64,000 nucleotides of DNA from Streptomyces zaomyceticus (GCF_014656215.1 NZ_BNBZ01000015.1:1-64000), one strand, 5' to 3'. Numbered from the stretch's first letter, positions 50,344-59,132 are shown. The notes: generated by a model from the sequence alone, not told the origin. Numbers and translations: made by a program.

Positions 50344-51465
50344 TCAGAGAATCGCCAGCGAGACCAGGCCGATGCCCACGCTGCCGAGGAGGCCCACGCC
50401 GAGGTAGAACGCGAAGACCTTCGCCTTGACGACGCTCTTGACGGCCACCATCGCCGGGATCGTCGTGATGGCACCGCCGAGGAGGAAGGTGACACCCGCG
50501 GCAGCGACCATGCCCTGGTCCAGGAGGCCCTCGACGACCGGGATCGCACCGACGCCGTTGAGGTAGAGCGGGACGCTGATGAGGCCGGCGACCAGGACGG
50601 AGAGGACGCCGTCCGTGCCCAGGATGCCCGATACGACGTCGGTGGGCACGTAGCGGACGATCAGGGCTTCGAGGACGATGGCGAGCAGCAGCCACTTGCC
50701 CAGGATCAGCGAGTCGCTCACGATCTCCTTGAGGATCTCGCCGGCGCGGAGGTTCTTGATGTCACGCCTGACGAGCACACGCCACGGAGTGCCGTCGTCG
50801 TCCGCGTCGTTCCGCGCGGCGGTGGAGCACCCGCCCGCCGCGGGAGCCGGCTCCTGCGCGGCGCCCCCGCAGCCGCCCTCGGAGGTGCCGCCCCCGGCAC
50901 CGCCGCCTCCGACGGTCACGGGCTCGGGAACGTTCGCCTTCGCCGTGGAGCACGCCGTCTCGGGAACGGTCACCGTCTCCTGCGAGCAGGTCTTCGCGGG
51001 CGTCTTCTCCTCGGTGGAGTCGAGCAGGGGATCCGCGAATCGTCCGCGCCGTTCGAGCGCCAGGACGATGAGGCCCGCGCCGAAGCTCAGCACCAGGGCG
51101 CCGATGAGGCGGGCCGTGGCGATGGGGAGCCCGAGCTGGGCGGCGGAGAGCGCGTAGATCTCCGGGTCCATGGAGGGGGAGGCGATCCAGAACGACATGA
51201 CCGCCGAGAGCGGGACGCCGGCTATCAGGAAGCGGCGGATCAGCGGGATCACGGTGAAGGAGCAGAAGGGGCTGAACGCTCCGATGGCCGTGACGATGGC
51301 GATGCCGAGGACGCCCCTGCGCCCGTGGGCGAAGCTGCGGCGCGCGACCACGTCGATCGACAGACGCTGTACGGCGATCCCCAGGACGATGGCGACCAGG
51401 AACCACGGGAGATAGTGCAGCACCTCGAACAGGATGAACCGGCCAAGGGCCAGCAATTCGTCCAC
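50344..51465 (-). CDS. arsP: ArsP-like permease with cysteine-rich loop
   Basis: This 373-residue membrane permease belongs to the SO_0444/ArsP (DUF318) family; ArsP exports trivalent organoarsenicals. The first half has GAFSPFCSFTVIPLIRRFLI and AVMSFWIASPSMDPE, the second VPLYLNGVGAIPVVEGLLDQ and GGAITTIPAMVAVKSVVK. Between them (about 180-240) is a hydrophilic, Gly-rich loop with five cysteines (KTCSQE, TACSTA, EGGCGG, GGCSTA region), probably binding arsenic. I start it at the GTG after AGAGAGG. Substrates could include the methylated ArsM product. Confidence 0.8.
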   Translation of the reverse strand: MDELLALGRFILFEVLHYLPWFLVAIVLGIAVQRLSIDVVARRSFAHGRRGVLGIAIVTAIGAFSPFCSFTVIPLIRRFLIAGVPLSAVMSFWIASPSMDPEIYALSAAQLGLPIATARLIGALVLSFGAGLIVLALERRGRFADPLLDSTEEKTPAKTCSQETVTVPETACSTAKANVPEPVTVGGGGAGGGTSEGGCGGAAQEPAPAAGGCSTAARNDADDDGTPWRVLVRRDIKNLRAGEILKEIVSDSLILGKWLLLAIVLEALIVRYVPTDVVSGILGTDGVLSVLVAGLISVPLYLNGVGAIPVVEGLLDQGMVAAAGVTFLLGGAITTIPAMVAVKSVVKAKVFAFYLGVGLLGSVGIGLVSLAIL

Positions 51466-51569
51466 AGGTGAACCTCTCTGAGACGGTGACACATGAGGGA
51501 GAGCGGCGCCGTGAAGGGGCGTTCGGGGGACGTGGCGAGCCGCGTGGGGACGCTCGATCGGCATCCCCT

Positions 51570-51597
51570 TTATCGAATATCGATGATAGACGATTAA
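51570..51597. promoter_or_regulatory. ArsR-type operator upstream of arsP
   Basis: TATCGAATATCGATGATAGA is an AT-rich dyad built on repeated ATCGA, unlike the GC-rich surroundings. It lies about 105 bp upstream of arsP. The rest of the 388-bp gap (51466-51853) holds one more such site and nothing else I recognise. Confidence 0.5.
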
Positions 51598-51830
51598 AGA
51601 GATGCCCGGCAATGGGGATCCGAGGCCCCTCGTCGTGCCGAAGGGGCCCGCCCTGCGGTTTCGCCGGCGGTTGCCGGGAAGTGAGGCTTGTTCCCAGGTC
51701 GCACCGATGCGACTGCCTTCCATGTGGTGTCTACACAGTCACTCGCGCCGGCGGTTGCGGGCGTACCTGTGGCGCTCACGGCCCTCCGCGGGCCCTGTCT
51801 GGGCGGAACGAACCTTGCCGTCGCGGGTGG

Positions 51831-51849
51831 TCATCGAATAACATCGATG
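51831..51849. promoter_or_regulatory. ArsR-type operator at the start of ArsR gene 51854
   Basis: TCATCGAATAACATCGATG is an ATCGA-based dyad ending 5 bp before the ATG. A repressor bound here would block its own gene. No ribosome binding site is visible. Confidence 0.5.
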
Positions 51850-51853
51850 GATC

Positions 51854-52183
51854 ATGAGCGGTACGATGAATGCCCAACTGATCGACCGAAGCACGGCCGA
51901 GTCCTACGCAACCTGGTTCAAGGCCCTCTCCGACCCCACCCGCGTGCAGATCCTCAATCTCCTCGCGCTGGCAACCGGGCCGATGAGTGTCGGAGAGATC
52001 GTGGACCGGATGGGCGTCGGACAGTCGACGGTGTCCCACCACCTGAAGCTGCTCGCCGACGTGCGATTCGTCCTGCGCGAGCGCCAGGGGACCTCGATGC
52101 TCTACTCCATCAACGTCGCCTGCGTGGCGTGCTTCCCGAGTGCTGCCGACGCTGTCATGGGCCGCCCCGCGGCCTCGGCGTGA
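51854..52183 (+). CDS. ArsR family regulator (C-terminal cysteine class, 2)
   Basis: This 109-residue winged-helix protein has ATWFKALSDPTRVQILNLLA, SVGEIVDRMGVGQSTVSHHL and then a cysteine pair near the C-terminus (NVACVACFPSAADAVMG). The helix lacks CxC. It resembles the regulator at 37983 in all these points. Its stop overlaps the next regulator gene by 4 bp (GTGA), so two different ArsR proteins are made from one message. Confidence 0.87.
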   Translation: MSGTMNAQLIDRSTAESYATWFKALSDPTRVQILNLLALATGPMSVGEIVDRMGVGQSTVSHHLKLLADVRFVLRERQGTSMLYSINVACVACFPSAADAVMGRPAASA

Positions 52184-52590
52184 GGAACGGCCCCTTGACC
52201 GAGCCGACCCCGCACATACCCGGTGCGACCCCTACCGCCTGCTGCCCGCCCATCGTGACCGCCGCGCTGTCCGAAGGGGACGCCGAGATCATGGCGGCGA
52301 TGTTCAAGGCGTTGTCCGACCCCGTCCGGCTCCGCCTCCTGTCCCGAGTGGCCTCGCACCCCAACGGCGAGGCATGCGTCTGCGACATAGCCGACGTGGG
52401 CGTCTCCCAGCCCACGGTCAGCCACCATCTCAAGAAGCTCCGGGAAGCGGGCCTGCTCACCTCCGAGCGGCGCGGCACCTGGGTGTACTACCGTCCGGCG
52501 CCCGGGGCCCTGGCCTCGCTGGGCGCGTTTCTCGCCGACACCGAGAAGGCCGGCAAGGAAGAGATCGCTCTGGCTGCCCGGGCGTTCTGA
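52180..52590 (+). CDS. ArsR family regulator (CVCD class, 2)
   Basis: This 136-residue repressor has EACVCDIADVGVSQPTVSHH, the CxC metalloid motif on the recognition region, and an N-terminal CC pair (TPTACCPPIV). A GTG overlapping the preceding stop is the likely start; a TTG five codons on is an alternative. Strongly similar to the regulator at 54492-54854. Two terminator hairpins follow. Confidence 0.88.
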   Translation: MRNGPLTEPTPHIPGATPTACCPPIVTAALSEGDAEIMAAMFKALSDPVRLRLLSRVASHPNGEACVCDIADVGVSQPTVSHHLKKLREAGLLTSERRGTWVYYRPAPGALASLGAFLADTEKAGKEEIALAARAF

Positions 52591-52595
52591 CGTCA

Positions 52596-52667
52596 GGCGC
52601 CGCCGCCCCCTGAACAGGGGAGGCGGCGCCGTTCTGTCGTGGTGTGCCTGCCCGCGTGTGGGCAGGC
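52596..52667. terminator. Two hairpins after tandem ArsR genes
   Basis: A GC stem (left arm within 52596-52610, right arm 52617-52630) is followed by a second with 8-bp arms GCCTGCCC (52646-52653) and GGGCAGGC (52660-52667). They lie between convergent genes ending at 52590 and 52689. Confidence 0.65.
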
Positions 52668-52688
52668 GTGCGTCCGTGCTCGCTCGCG

Positions 52689-54359
52689 TCAGTCGATGCG
52701 CGGGCTGCGACGTTCCACGAGGACCGTGTCGCGCCAGACACCGTGGTGGCGGCCGACGCGCTCGCGCGTGCCGACGATCCGGAAGCCCGCGCGGGCGTGG
52801 ACGGCGAGGCTGGCGGAGTTCTCGGGGAAGATGCCGGACTGAATCGTCCAGATCCCTGCCGTCTCGGTGGAGTCGATGAGCGCCTTCAACAACAACGAGG
52901 CGACGCCACGCCCCCTCGCGTCGGGGTGTACGTACACGGAGTGCTCGACGACACCGGCGTACGCGCACCGGTCGGAGACCTTCGTGGCCGCCACCCACCC
53001 GAGCAGTCGGCCCGCCTCGTCGAGCGCGGCGAATCGGTGCTCGGGCAGTTTGGCCGCGTCGAACTGTTCCCAGCTCGGGGCGACGGTCTCGAAGGTGGCG
53101 TTGCCCTCGTCGATTCCGGCCTGGTGGATCGCGACGACCTCGTCGGCGTGATCGGCCGTGAGGGGTGCGACGGTGATGGCGTGGGTGGCTGATCCGGTCA
53201 TGGGGCCTTCCGGCCCGTGGGGACCCCAGACATGGAGGACGTCACGGGTGGGGGAGAGAGTCGACCAGACGCCGCTTCCCAGCGCGGTCGGCTCGCCGGA
53301 GACCGGTGCGGGGTAGTCGATGGGCAGGAAGCCGTGCGTTCCCGTGGTGTCGACCAGCCAGTGCCGGCCCTGCCCCCACTCCTCGTCGCACTCGACGGTC
53401 GAGGTGACAAGGGTCGTCTCGTCGAGGAAGCCGCCGGCCCAGTCCCAGCAGACGTCCAGCTCGTCGGAGTCCGAGTCCGAGTCGGAGTCCGAGTCGGTGT
53501 CGGTGTCGGTGGCGGGAGCTTCAGGGTGTCGGGGAATCGTTGCTTCGGCGTTCCAGTCCAGCGCCTCGACGACGGTGCCGCGAGAGTCTCGTACGGCGAG
53601 GGAGTCCTGGTCGTGGGAGACGGTCATGAGCCGGTCGCCCGAGGGGCTGAGGCTCAGCAGGCACAGATCGCCGTCCAGGCAGTCCACGGTCAGCTCCTCG
53701 CCGTCCCACCGGCCCCATCGCAGCGGTGCACCGTCCTGGCCTTCGCCGATGCTCAGCCCCATCTGATGAGGATCGGTCGGGTGGGGAAGGTGAAAGCTGC
53801 CGGCCGCTGCGGCTTCGGCGTCGGCCCGAGCGAGCACGCGACCGTTCTCGGCGTCGATGACAAGCCACTCGTCGGCCGTGTCGGGGCTCAGCTCGCCCTG
53901 GGGCAACGGGCCGCGTACGTGCGCCCAGACGAGCTCGCCGTCGGCGGAGAAACCGACCGAGCCGCTCTCGGGATACCGATGGTCCTGTCGGTCCGCGTAC
54001 TCGTCGTACGACTCGTGCATCTCCCGGCACGCGCCGTACCAGCATCCGTGGCGGACCTCCCAGCGCGTCGCACCCGACGGATCCACCGCGCGCACCGCAT
54101 GGACCCCGGCGAAGACGGCCAGGCTCGCGTCCGGCGCCACCTCCCATGTTCCCCGACTGCGGGGCCAGGGCGCGGGGAAGTAGACGCTCGCCCCGGCGCG
54201 TGCGACGAAGTCGTCGTCCAGGGGCTGGGCCACGATCTCGTCGTCGCTCCGCTGGACGAGCATCCGGCGCCCGGGCGGCCCCGTGATCTCCGGCGGGCCG
54301 GCCTGCGACGAGGGCATGAGGGCGGGGACGGTGGCACGGAGCCGAGCGTGAACGGACAA
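52689..54359 (-). CDS. Fusion of a propeller-like domain to an ArsN1-type acetyltransferase
   Basis: The frame encodes 556 residues. The first 386 form a repeat-rich domain of beta-propeller character (GSVGFSADGELVWAHVRGPL, LSLSPSGDRLMTVSHDQDSL) with an acidic TD/SD repeat linker at about 285-301. The last 170 are a second ArsN1 paralogue (GIDEGNATFETVAPSWEQFD, HPDARGRGVASLLLKALIDS, RHHGVWRDTVLVERR), equal in length to the first. The start is a TTG after GGGAGA. An internal ATG at 53201 has GGAAGG just upstream, so the acetyltransferase may also be made alone. No function is known for the N-terminal part. Confidence 0.7.
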   Translation of the reverse strand: MSVHARLRATVPALMPSSQAGPPEITGPPGRRMLVQRSDDEIVAQPLDDDFVARAGASVYFPAPWPRSRGTWEVAPDASLAVFAGVHAVRAVDPSGATRWEVRHGCWYGACREMHESYDEYADRQDHRYPESGSVGFSADGELVWAHVRGPLPQGELSPDTADEWLVIDAENGRVLARADAEAAAAGSFHLPHPTDPHQMGLSIGEGQDGAPLRWGRWDGEELTVDCLDGDLCLLSLSPSGDRLMTVSHDQDSLAVRDSRGTVVEALDWNAEATIPRHPEAPATDTDTDSDSDSDSDSDELDVCWDWAGGFLDETTLVTSTVECDEEWGQGRHWLVDTTGTHGFLPIDYPAPVSGEPTALGSGVWSTLSPTRDVLHVWGPHGPEGPMTGSATHAITVAPLTADHADEVVAIHQAGIDEGNATFETVAPSWEQFDAAKLPEHRFAALDEAGRLLGWVAATKVSDRCAYAGVVEHSVYVHPDARGRGVASLLLKALIDSTETAGIWTIQSGIFPENSASLAVHARAGFRIVGTRERVGRHHGVWRDTVLVERRSPRID

Positions 54360-54491
54360 GCGAGTCTCCCGGGGCAGTCGAAACTCGGGGAAGAGTACGG
54401 CGTACCTCGGACATCGGCCGCGAAGGGCGCAGCCGGCTCCGGCGGCGCCGTGTCACAGCGCGGGTGACGCCCCGGCGAGCGTGCGACCGGG

Positions 54492-54854
54492 TCAGGCCGA
54501 GGCGGCCTTCGTGAGGAGGGCTCCCATGGCCGCGAGGACGGTGGGTTCGACGCGGTAGTAGACCCAGGTGCCGCGCCGTTCCGAGGAGAGCAGCCCGGCT
54601 TCCTTCAGCTTCTTCAGGTGATGGGAGACCGTGGGCTGGGAGACGCCGACGTCGGAGATGTCGCAGACGCACGCCTCGCCGCCCTCGTGCGAGGCGACGG
54701 AGGAGAAGAGCCGCAGCCGGACCGGATCGCCCAGCGCCTTGAACATGACGGCGGTCCGCTCGGCCTCCTCGGCGGTCAGTGGCCGTTCGTCGAGAGGCGG
54801 GCAGCAGGGCTCTATCTCGGGCTCCAGTACCGGCAGCACCTTCACGTTCGACAT
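54492..54854 (-). CDS. ArsR family regulator (CVCD class, 3)
   Basis: This 120-residue repressor has EACVCDISDVGVSQPTVSHH and an N-terminal CC pair (EIEPCCPPL). It is a close paralogue of the regulator at 52180. It is divergent from a FAD protein, ArsI and MFS operon. The start is the ATG just inside the shared control region. Likely represses both directions until arsenic binds. Confidence 0.88.
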   Translation of the reverse strand: MSNVKVLPVLEPEIEPCCPPLDERPLTAEEAERTAVMFKALGDPVRLRLFSSVASHEGGEACVCDISDVGVSQPTVSHHLKKLKEAGLLSSERRGTWVYYRVEPTVLAAMGALLTKAASA

Positions 54855-55084
54855 GTATCTATGTTGACACACGTCGAACCAGTCGCCCAAGGCTCTGTCG
54901 GACGGGATGGCCGTCGCTGGGGCGCGTAGTGCCACGGCCCGCCTTCGCCATCGACGTGCACCCGTTCTTGCAGAGCTCTTGCGAGCCATCGATTCGATGA
55001 ATGTCTATGTTGACGCTTGTCGAATCAAGTGCCATGCTGAAGGCGCAAGAGATCGACGAACGTCGAATCAAAAGGGGAAGATCC
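54855..55084. promoter_or_regulatory. Divergent ArsR-controlled promoters (arsR / FAD protein-arsI operon)
   Basis: ATCTATGTTGACACACGTCG begins about 54856 next to the regulator gene. GTCTATGTTGACGCTTGTCG (about 55003-55022) drives the plus-strand operon, with -35 TTGACG (55010-55015), a 17-bp spacer and -10 CATGCT (55033-55038). Both share TCTATGTTGAC plus GTCGAA with the arsL promoter site (ATCTATTGACATACATCG), defining a common operator type. Confidence 0.65.
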
Positions 55085-56452
55085 GTGAACGTCACCGCCA
55101 TCGACCAGCTGCCCGTCGTGGTCGTCGGAGCCGGGCCCGCCGGTCTGGCCGCTGCCGCGCACCTCGTCGACCGGGGCCTGGACCCCTTGGTCCTGGAGGC
55201 CGGCACACAGGCGGGAGCCGCTGTGCGGGAGTGGTCCCACGTGCGGCTCTTCTCCGCCTGGGGCGAGGTCGTCGACCCGGTCGCCGAGAAGCTCCTGGCC
55301 CCGACCGGCTGGGTGAAGCCCGACGCGGACACGTACCCGACCGGTGGGGACTGGGCGGCGGCCTACCTTCAGCCGCTCGCGGACGCCCTCGGCGACAGGA
55401 TCCGGCTCGACGCCCGGGTCACCGGCATCTCCCGCACCGGACGCGACCGCGTCGTCGACGCCGACCGTGAGCAGCAGCCCTTCACCGTGCACATCCGGTA
55501 CGGCGACGGACGCGAGGAGCGCGTCCTCGCCCGCGCCGTGATCGACGCCTCCGGTACGTGGTCCACCCCGAGCCCGGCCGGCGGGGACGGTCTCCCGGCC
55601 CTCGGCGAGCGCGCGGCGGCCGACCGGATCTCCTACCGCGTTCCCGACCTCAAGGACCCCGCCGTGCGCGCCCGTTACGCAGGCAGGTGCACCGCCGTCA
55701 TCGGCTCCGGAGCCTCCGCCTTCACCGCGCTCGCCTCCCTCGCCGCCCTCGCGAAGTCCCAGGGCGGCGCGGACACCCGTGCGACATGGATCCTGCGGCG
55801 CGCCATCTCGGGCAACACCTTCGGCGGAGGCAGTGCCGACCAGCTCCCCGCCCGCGGGGCCCTCGGCCTTGCCGCCAAGGCCGCGGTCGACGAGGGGCAC
55901 GCGGACGCCGTCACCGGCTTCCGTACGGACGCGATCGAGCGCGTCGGCGAGCGCCTGGTCCTGGTCGCCGAGGACGGCCGCCGCCTCGACCCGGTGGACG
56001 AGGTCATCGTCCTCACCGGCTTCCGCCCCGACCTGTCCTTCCTCGACGAGCTCCGCCTCGGCCTGGACGACCGTCTCCAGGCCCCGGTCGAGCTGGCTCC
56101 GCTGATCGACCCGAACCAGCACTCCTGCGGCACGGTCTATCCGCACGGCGCGAAGGAGCTGGCGCACCCGGAAGCGGGCGTGTACCTGGTGGGGATGAAG
56201 TCCTACGGCCGCGCTCCGTCCTTCCTCGCCCTCACCGGCTACGAGCAGGTCCGCTCCGTCGTCGCCGCCATCGCCGGTGACCGCGAGTCCGCCGAGCGCG
56301 TCGAGCTCGTACTCCCCGAGACCGGTGTCTGCGGCGGTGCCGGCCTCTTCGATCAGCCCGACGACACCCCGACCGACGGCGGCGGCTGCTGCGCGACCCC
56401 GACGGCGCTCCAGATCGGCGTCGGAGCCCCGGCCGCCTCCGGCGGCTGCTGA
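55085..56452 (+). CDS. FAD-dependent oxidoreductase of ars operons, cysteine-rich C-terminus
   Basis: This 455-residue flavoprotein has FAD motif VVVGAGPAGLAAAAHLVDRG, a second nucleotide site AVIGSGASAFTALASLAALA and ASGTWSTPSP. It is only distantly like the ArsO protein at 41504. The final 30 residues contain GGGCCATPT and end in ASGGC, a cysteine tail absent from most relatives. The GTG follows AAGGGGAAG. It is co-transcribed with arsI and an MFS gene. It may oxidise trivalent organoarsenicals, but this is inferred from context. Confidence 0.72.
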   Translation: MNVTAIDQLPVVVVGAGPAGLAAAAHLVDRGLDPLVLEAGTQAGAAVREWSHVRLFSAWGEVVDPVAEKLLAPTGWVKPDADTYPTGGDWAAAYLQPLADALGDRIRLDARVTGISRTGRDRVVDADREQQPFTVHIRYGDGREERVLARAVIDASGTWSTPSPAGGDGLPALGERAAADRISYRVPDLKDPAVRARYAGRCTAVIGSGASAFTALASLAALAKSQGGADTRATWILRRAISGNTFGGGSADQLPARGALGLAAKAAVDEGHADAVTGFRTDAIERVGERLVLVAEDGRRLDPVDEVIVLTGFRPDLSFLDELRLGLDDRLQAPVELAPLIDPNQHSCGTVYPHGAKELAHPEAGVYLVGMKSYGRAPSFLALTGYEQVRSVVAAIAGDRESAERVELVLPETGVCGGAGLFDQPDDTPTDGGGCCATPTALQIGVGAPAASGGC

Positions 56453-56460
56453 CTCCCCGC

Positions 56461-56488
56461 CCCATCCATCCATCCATCCACCCATCCG
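56461..56488. repeat. Short CATC tandem repeat
   Basis: Four perfect CATC units followed by CACC and CATC lie between the FAD gene stop and the arsI ribosome binding site. The repeat could vary in length and change spacing between the genes. Confidence 0.8.
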
Positions 56489-56504
56489 CAGCTGGAGGAA
56501 CACC

Positions 56505-56972
56505 ATGTCCCGCGTACAGCTCGCCCTGCGCGTTCCCGACCTGGCGGCGTCCGTCGCGTTCTACACCAAGCTCTTCGGCACCGAACCGGCCAAACTCCGT
56601 GACGGCTACGCCAACTTCGCCATCGACCGACCGCCGCTCAAGCTCGTCCTCGTCGAAGGCACCGAGAACGAGGACACCCGTCTGGACCACCTCGGCGTCG
56701 AGGTGGACACCACCGAGGCGGTCCACGCCGCCACCGCCCGCCTGGCCGAGGCCGGTCTGCCGACGAAGGAGGAGAACGACACCACCTGTTGCTACGCCCT
56801 CCAGGACAAGGTGTGGGTCCACGGCCCCGGCCGTGAACCGTGGGAGGTGTACGTCGTGAAGGCCGACGCCGACACCCTGACCAGGCAACAGGGCAGCACC
56901 TGCTGCGCCGGCCCGGCGGCCACCGCCGACAACGAGGCGAGTGAACCGGTCGCCGTCGGCGGATGCTGCTGA
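56505..56972 (+). CDS. arsI: ArsI-type C-As lyase (VOC family dioxygenase)
   Basis: This 155-residue VOC-fold enzyme breaks the carbon-arsenic bond of trivalent organoarsenicals using Fe(II) and O2. It begins VQLALRVPDLAASVAFYTKL and has the metal histidine in TRLDHLGVEVDT, the vicinal cysteine pair in NDTTCCYALQDKVWV that binds the arsenical, and the glutamate of PWEVYVV. A long tail carries two more CC pairs (GSTCCAG and GGCC at the end). GGAGGA precedes the ATG. Its presence beside an organoarsenical-making cluster implies a reverse or safety route. Confidence 0.85.
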   Translation: MSRVQLALRVPDLAASVAFYTKLFGTEPAKLRDGYANFAIDRPPLKLVLVEGTENEDTRLDHLGVEVDTTEAVHAATARLAEAGLPTKEENDTTCCYALQDKVWVHGPGREPWEVYVVKADADTLTRQQGSTCCAGPAATADNEASEPVAVGGCC

Positions 56973-56979
56973 CCTCTCG

Positions 56980-58197
56980 ATGACCGACGTTCACACCCGC
57001 GGAGCCGCGACCGGAACAGGGGACCGGTCGCGGCCCCGCGCCGTCCTGCCCGCGCTCTGCGCCACCCAGATCACCGGCTGGGGCATCGTCTACTACGCCT
57101 TCCCGGTCCTCAACCCGCAGATCACCGCCGACACCGGCTGGTCCACCGGCGGCACGACGGCGGCGTTCTCGCTCGCCCTGGTCGTCTCCGGCCTCGCCGG
57201 AATCCGGGTCGGCCGGATCATCGATCGCCGCGGCCCACGCACGGTCATGACGGCAGGCTCCGTGGCCGGGGTCCTGAGTCTGGTGATCGTGGCCCTGGCG
57301 CCGAACCTGCCGGTGTTCTTCGCAGGGTGGCTGCTGGGAGGGTCGGCCATGGCGGCCACCTTCTACCAGCCCGCGTTCGCCGCACTCACCCGCTGGTGGG
57401 CCCCCGATCACGTCCGCGCCCTCACGGTCGTCACCCTCGCCGGCGGTCTCGCCTCCACGGTCTTCGCCCCGCTCACCGCGGCCCTGTCCGACCGACTGTC
57501 GTGGCGCGAGACCTATCTGGTACTGGCGGCGATCCTCGGCGCCGTCACGATCCCGGCCCACGCGATCGCGCTCAAAGCCCCCTGGCCACCGGCACCACCC
57601 TCCTCGGCCGGTACGGACGCGAGCCCCGGCTCGGTCGCCCGCAGCCGACCGTTCCTCCTGCTCGCGGTCGCGTTCACTCTCTCGGCCTTCGCGATGTACG
57701 CCGTCGTCGTCACCCTCGTCCCCCTCCTGCTCGAACGCGGCTACACCACATCCCAGGCGGCCTGGGCTCTCGGCCTCGGCGGCGCGGGCCAGACCCTCGG
57801 CCGCACGCTCTACGCCCCGCTCGCCCGCCACACCGGCACGACAGTCCGCACCACGACCCTCATCGCCCTGGGCGCCCTGACCACCGCGGCACTCGCCGTC
57901 ACGCCGGGCCCGTACGGCCTGGTGATCTCGGTGTCGATCGCGGCAGGCATGGTCCGCGGCAACCTCACGCTCCTCCAGGCGACCGCGATCACCGACCGCT
58001 GGGGCACACGGCACTACGGCAGACTCTCCGCGCTCCTCAGCGCCCCGGCCATGACGGCCTCGGCTCTCGCGCCCTTCGCCGCAGCCACCCTTGCCTCGGT
58101 TCTGGGAGGCTACCCGGAGTTGTTCGGAGTGCTTGCCGGCCTCGGGGCGGCGTCCGCTGTCGTGGCCACGGCTACATCCGCACGCGGCGAGAGCTAG
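56980..58197 (+). CDS. MFS transporter, candidate arsenical exporter
   Basis: This 405-residue protein has about twelve membrane segments of the major facilitator type (ALCATQITGWGIVYYAFPVL near the N-terminus; GRIIDRRGPRTVM as the loop 2-3 motif; AGMVRGNLTLLQATAITDRW in the second half). It follows arsI by 7 bp and is in the same operon. MFS exporters in ars operons include ArsK, ArsJ and ArsQ of the arsinothricin cluster; family alone does not tell which applies. The ATG at 56980 is preferred to a GTG 39 bp earlier inside arsI. Confidence 0.78.
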   Translation: MTDVHTRGAATGTGDRSRPRAVLPALCATQITGWGIVYYAFPVLNPQITADTGWSTGGTTAAFSLALVVSGLAGIRVGRIIDRRGPRTVMTAGSVAGVLSLVIVALAPNLPVFFAGWLLGGSAMAATFYQPAFAALTRWWAPDHVRALTVVTLAGGLASTVFAPLTAALSDRLSWRETYLVLAAILGAVTIPAHAIALKAPWPPAPPSSAGTDASPGSVARSRPFLLLAVAFTLSAFAMYAVVVTLVPLLLERGYTTSQAAWALGLGGAGQTLGRTLYAPLARHTGTTVRTTTLIALGALTTAALAVTPGPYGLVISVSIAAGMVRGNLTLLQATAITDRWGTRHYGRLSALLSAPAMTASALAPFAAATLASVLGGYPELFGVLAGLGAASAVVATATSARGES

Positions 58198-58228
58198 TCG
58201 GATCCGATCAACCAGGGGCGGGAGCTGG

Positions 58229-59092
58229 TCATAGCCGTGCGGCCGTGCGGATCAGGCCGGCCAGGGCGGGGGAGCGGCTGTGGGCGGGCCAGGCGATGTG
58301 GGTCACCACGGGAGGTGCGTCGGTCAAGGGGACGGCCGTGTGCTCGGCCCACAACCAGGAGCGGGCGGAGTCGGGGACGATCGCCAGGGTGCGCCCGAGG
58401 GCGATCAACTGGGCCAGTTGCGTCTGGTTGTGGATCTCGGGGCCCGGGCCGGGTGCGTAGGTGCCGTGGGTGGGCCAGCGGGCGAGCGGCAGATCGGGGA
58501 CGTCCCGGACATCGGCCAGGGACAAGGTCTCGCGGGCGGCGAGGCGGTGCCCGGCAGGCAGGACCGCGACCTGCCCCTCGGTCGTCAGCGCCTCGCTGTC
58601 GAACCCGGTGAGGGAGTTCCACGGCGTGTGCATGAGCGCGACATCGGCGCGTCCGTCGCGCAGCAGCTCCTCCTGCTCGGAGATGCCGCACGGCAGCACC
58701 TCGATCTCGGCGCTGTCCGGCTCGGCCGCGTAGGCGTCGAGAAGCTTCCGCAGCAGTTCGTGGGACGCGGCGGCCTTCACCGCGAGGACCAGCCGGCCGC
58801 GGGGACCTTCAGGGCTGTCGGCACCGCCGGCGCGCCGGGTGCGGCGAGCAGCGGCAGCGGTCGCGTCGAGGGCCGCCCGGCCCTCGCGCAACAGGACCTC
58901 TCCGGCACCTGTCAGGCGGACTCCACGCCGGTTGCGCTGCAACAGGCAGACTCCGAGGCGGCGTTCGAGCTGCTGGATCGCCCTCGACAGCGGCGGCTGG
59001 GCCATGCGGAGGCGTTCGGCGGCGCGTCCGAAGTGCAGTTCCTCGGCGACGGCCACGAAGTACCGCAGCTCGCGGGTCTCCAGGGTTTCCAC
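58229..59092 (-). CDS. LysR family transcriptional regulator
   Basis: This 287-residue regulator has an N-terminal helix-turn-helix (ELRYFVAVAEELHFGRAAER, AQPPLSRAIQQLERRLG) and a periplasmic-binding-like sensor domain from about 90. The start is a GTG. It is divergent from a short-chain dehydrogenase with a perfect operator at 59112-59132 between them, the usual layout of a LysR activator and its target. The effector is unknown. Confidence 0.92.
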   Translation of the reverse strand: METLETRELRYFVAVAEELHFGRAAERLRMAQPPLSRAIQQLERRLGVCLLQRNRRGVRLTGAGEVLLREGRAALDATAAAARRTRRAGGADSPEGPRGRLVLAVKAAASHELLRKLLDAYAAEPDSAEIEVLPCGISEQEELLRDGRADVALMHTPWNSLTGFDSEALTTEGQVAVLPAGHRLAARETLSLADVRDVPDLPLARWPTHGTYAPGPGPEIHNQTQLAQLIALGRTLAIVPDSARSWLWAEHTAVPLTDAPPVVTHIAWPAHSRSPALAGLIRTAARL

Positions 59093-59111
59093 GGCCGCAG
59101 CATACGCGGGG

Positions 59112-59132
59112 GTGATACCCGGCAGGTATCAC
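59112..59132. promoter_or_regulatory. LysR operator
   Basis: Perfect inverted repeat GTGATACC-N5-GGTATCAC, containing the LysR box T-N11-A within ATACC-N5-GGTAT. It is centred about 30 bp from the lysR start and 66 bp from the divergent dehydrogenase start. Confidence 0.75.
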
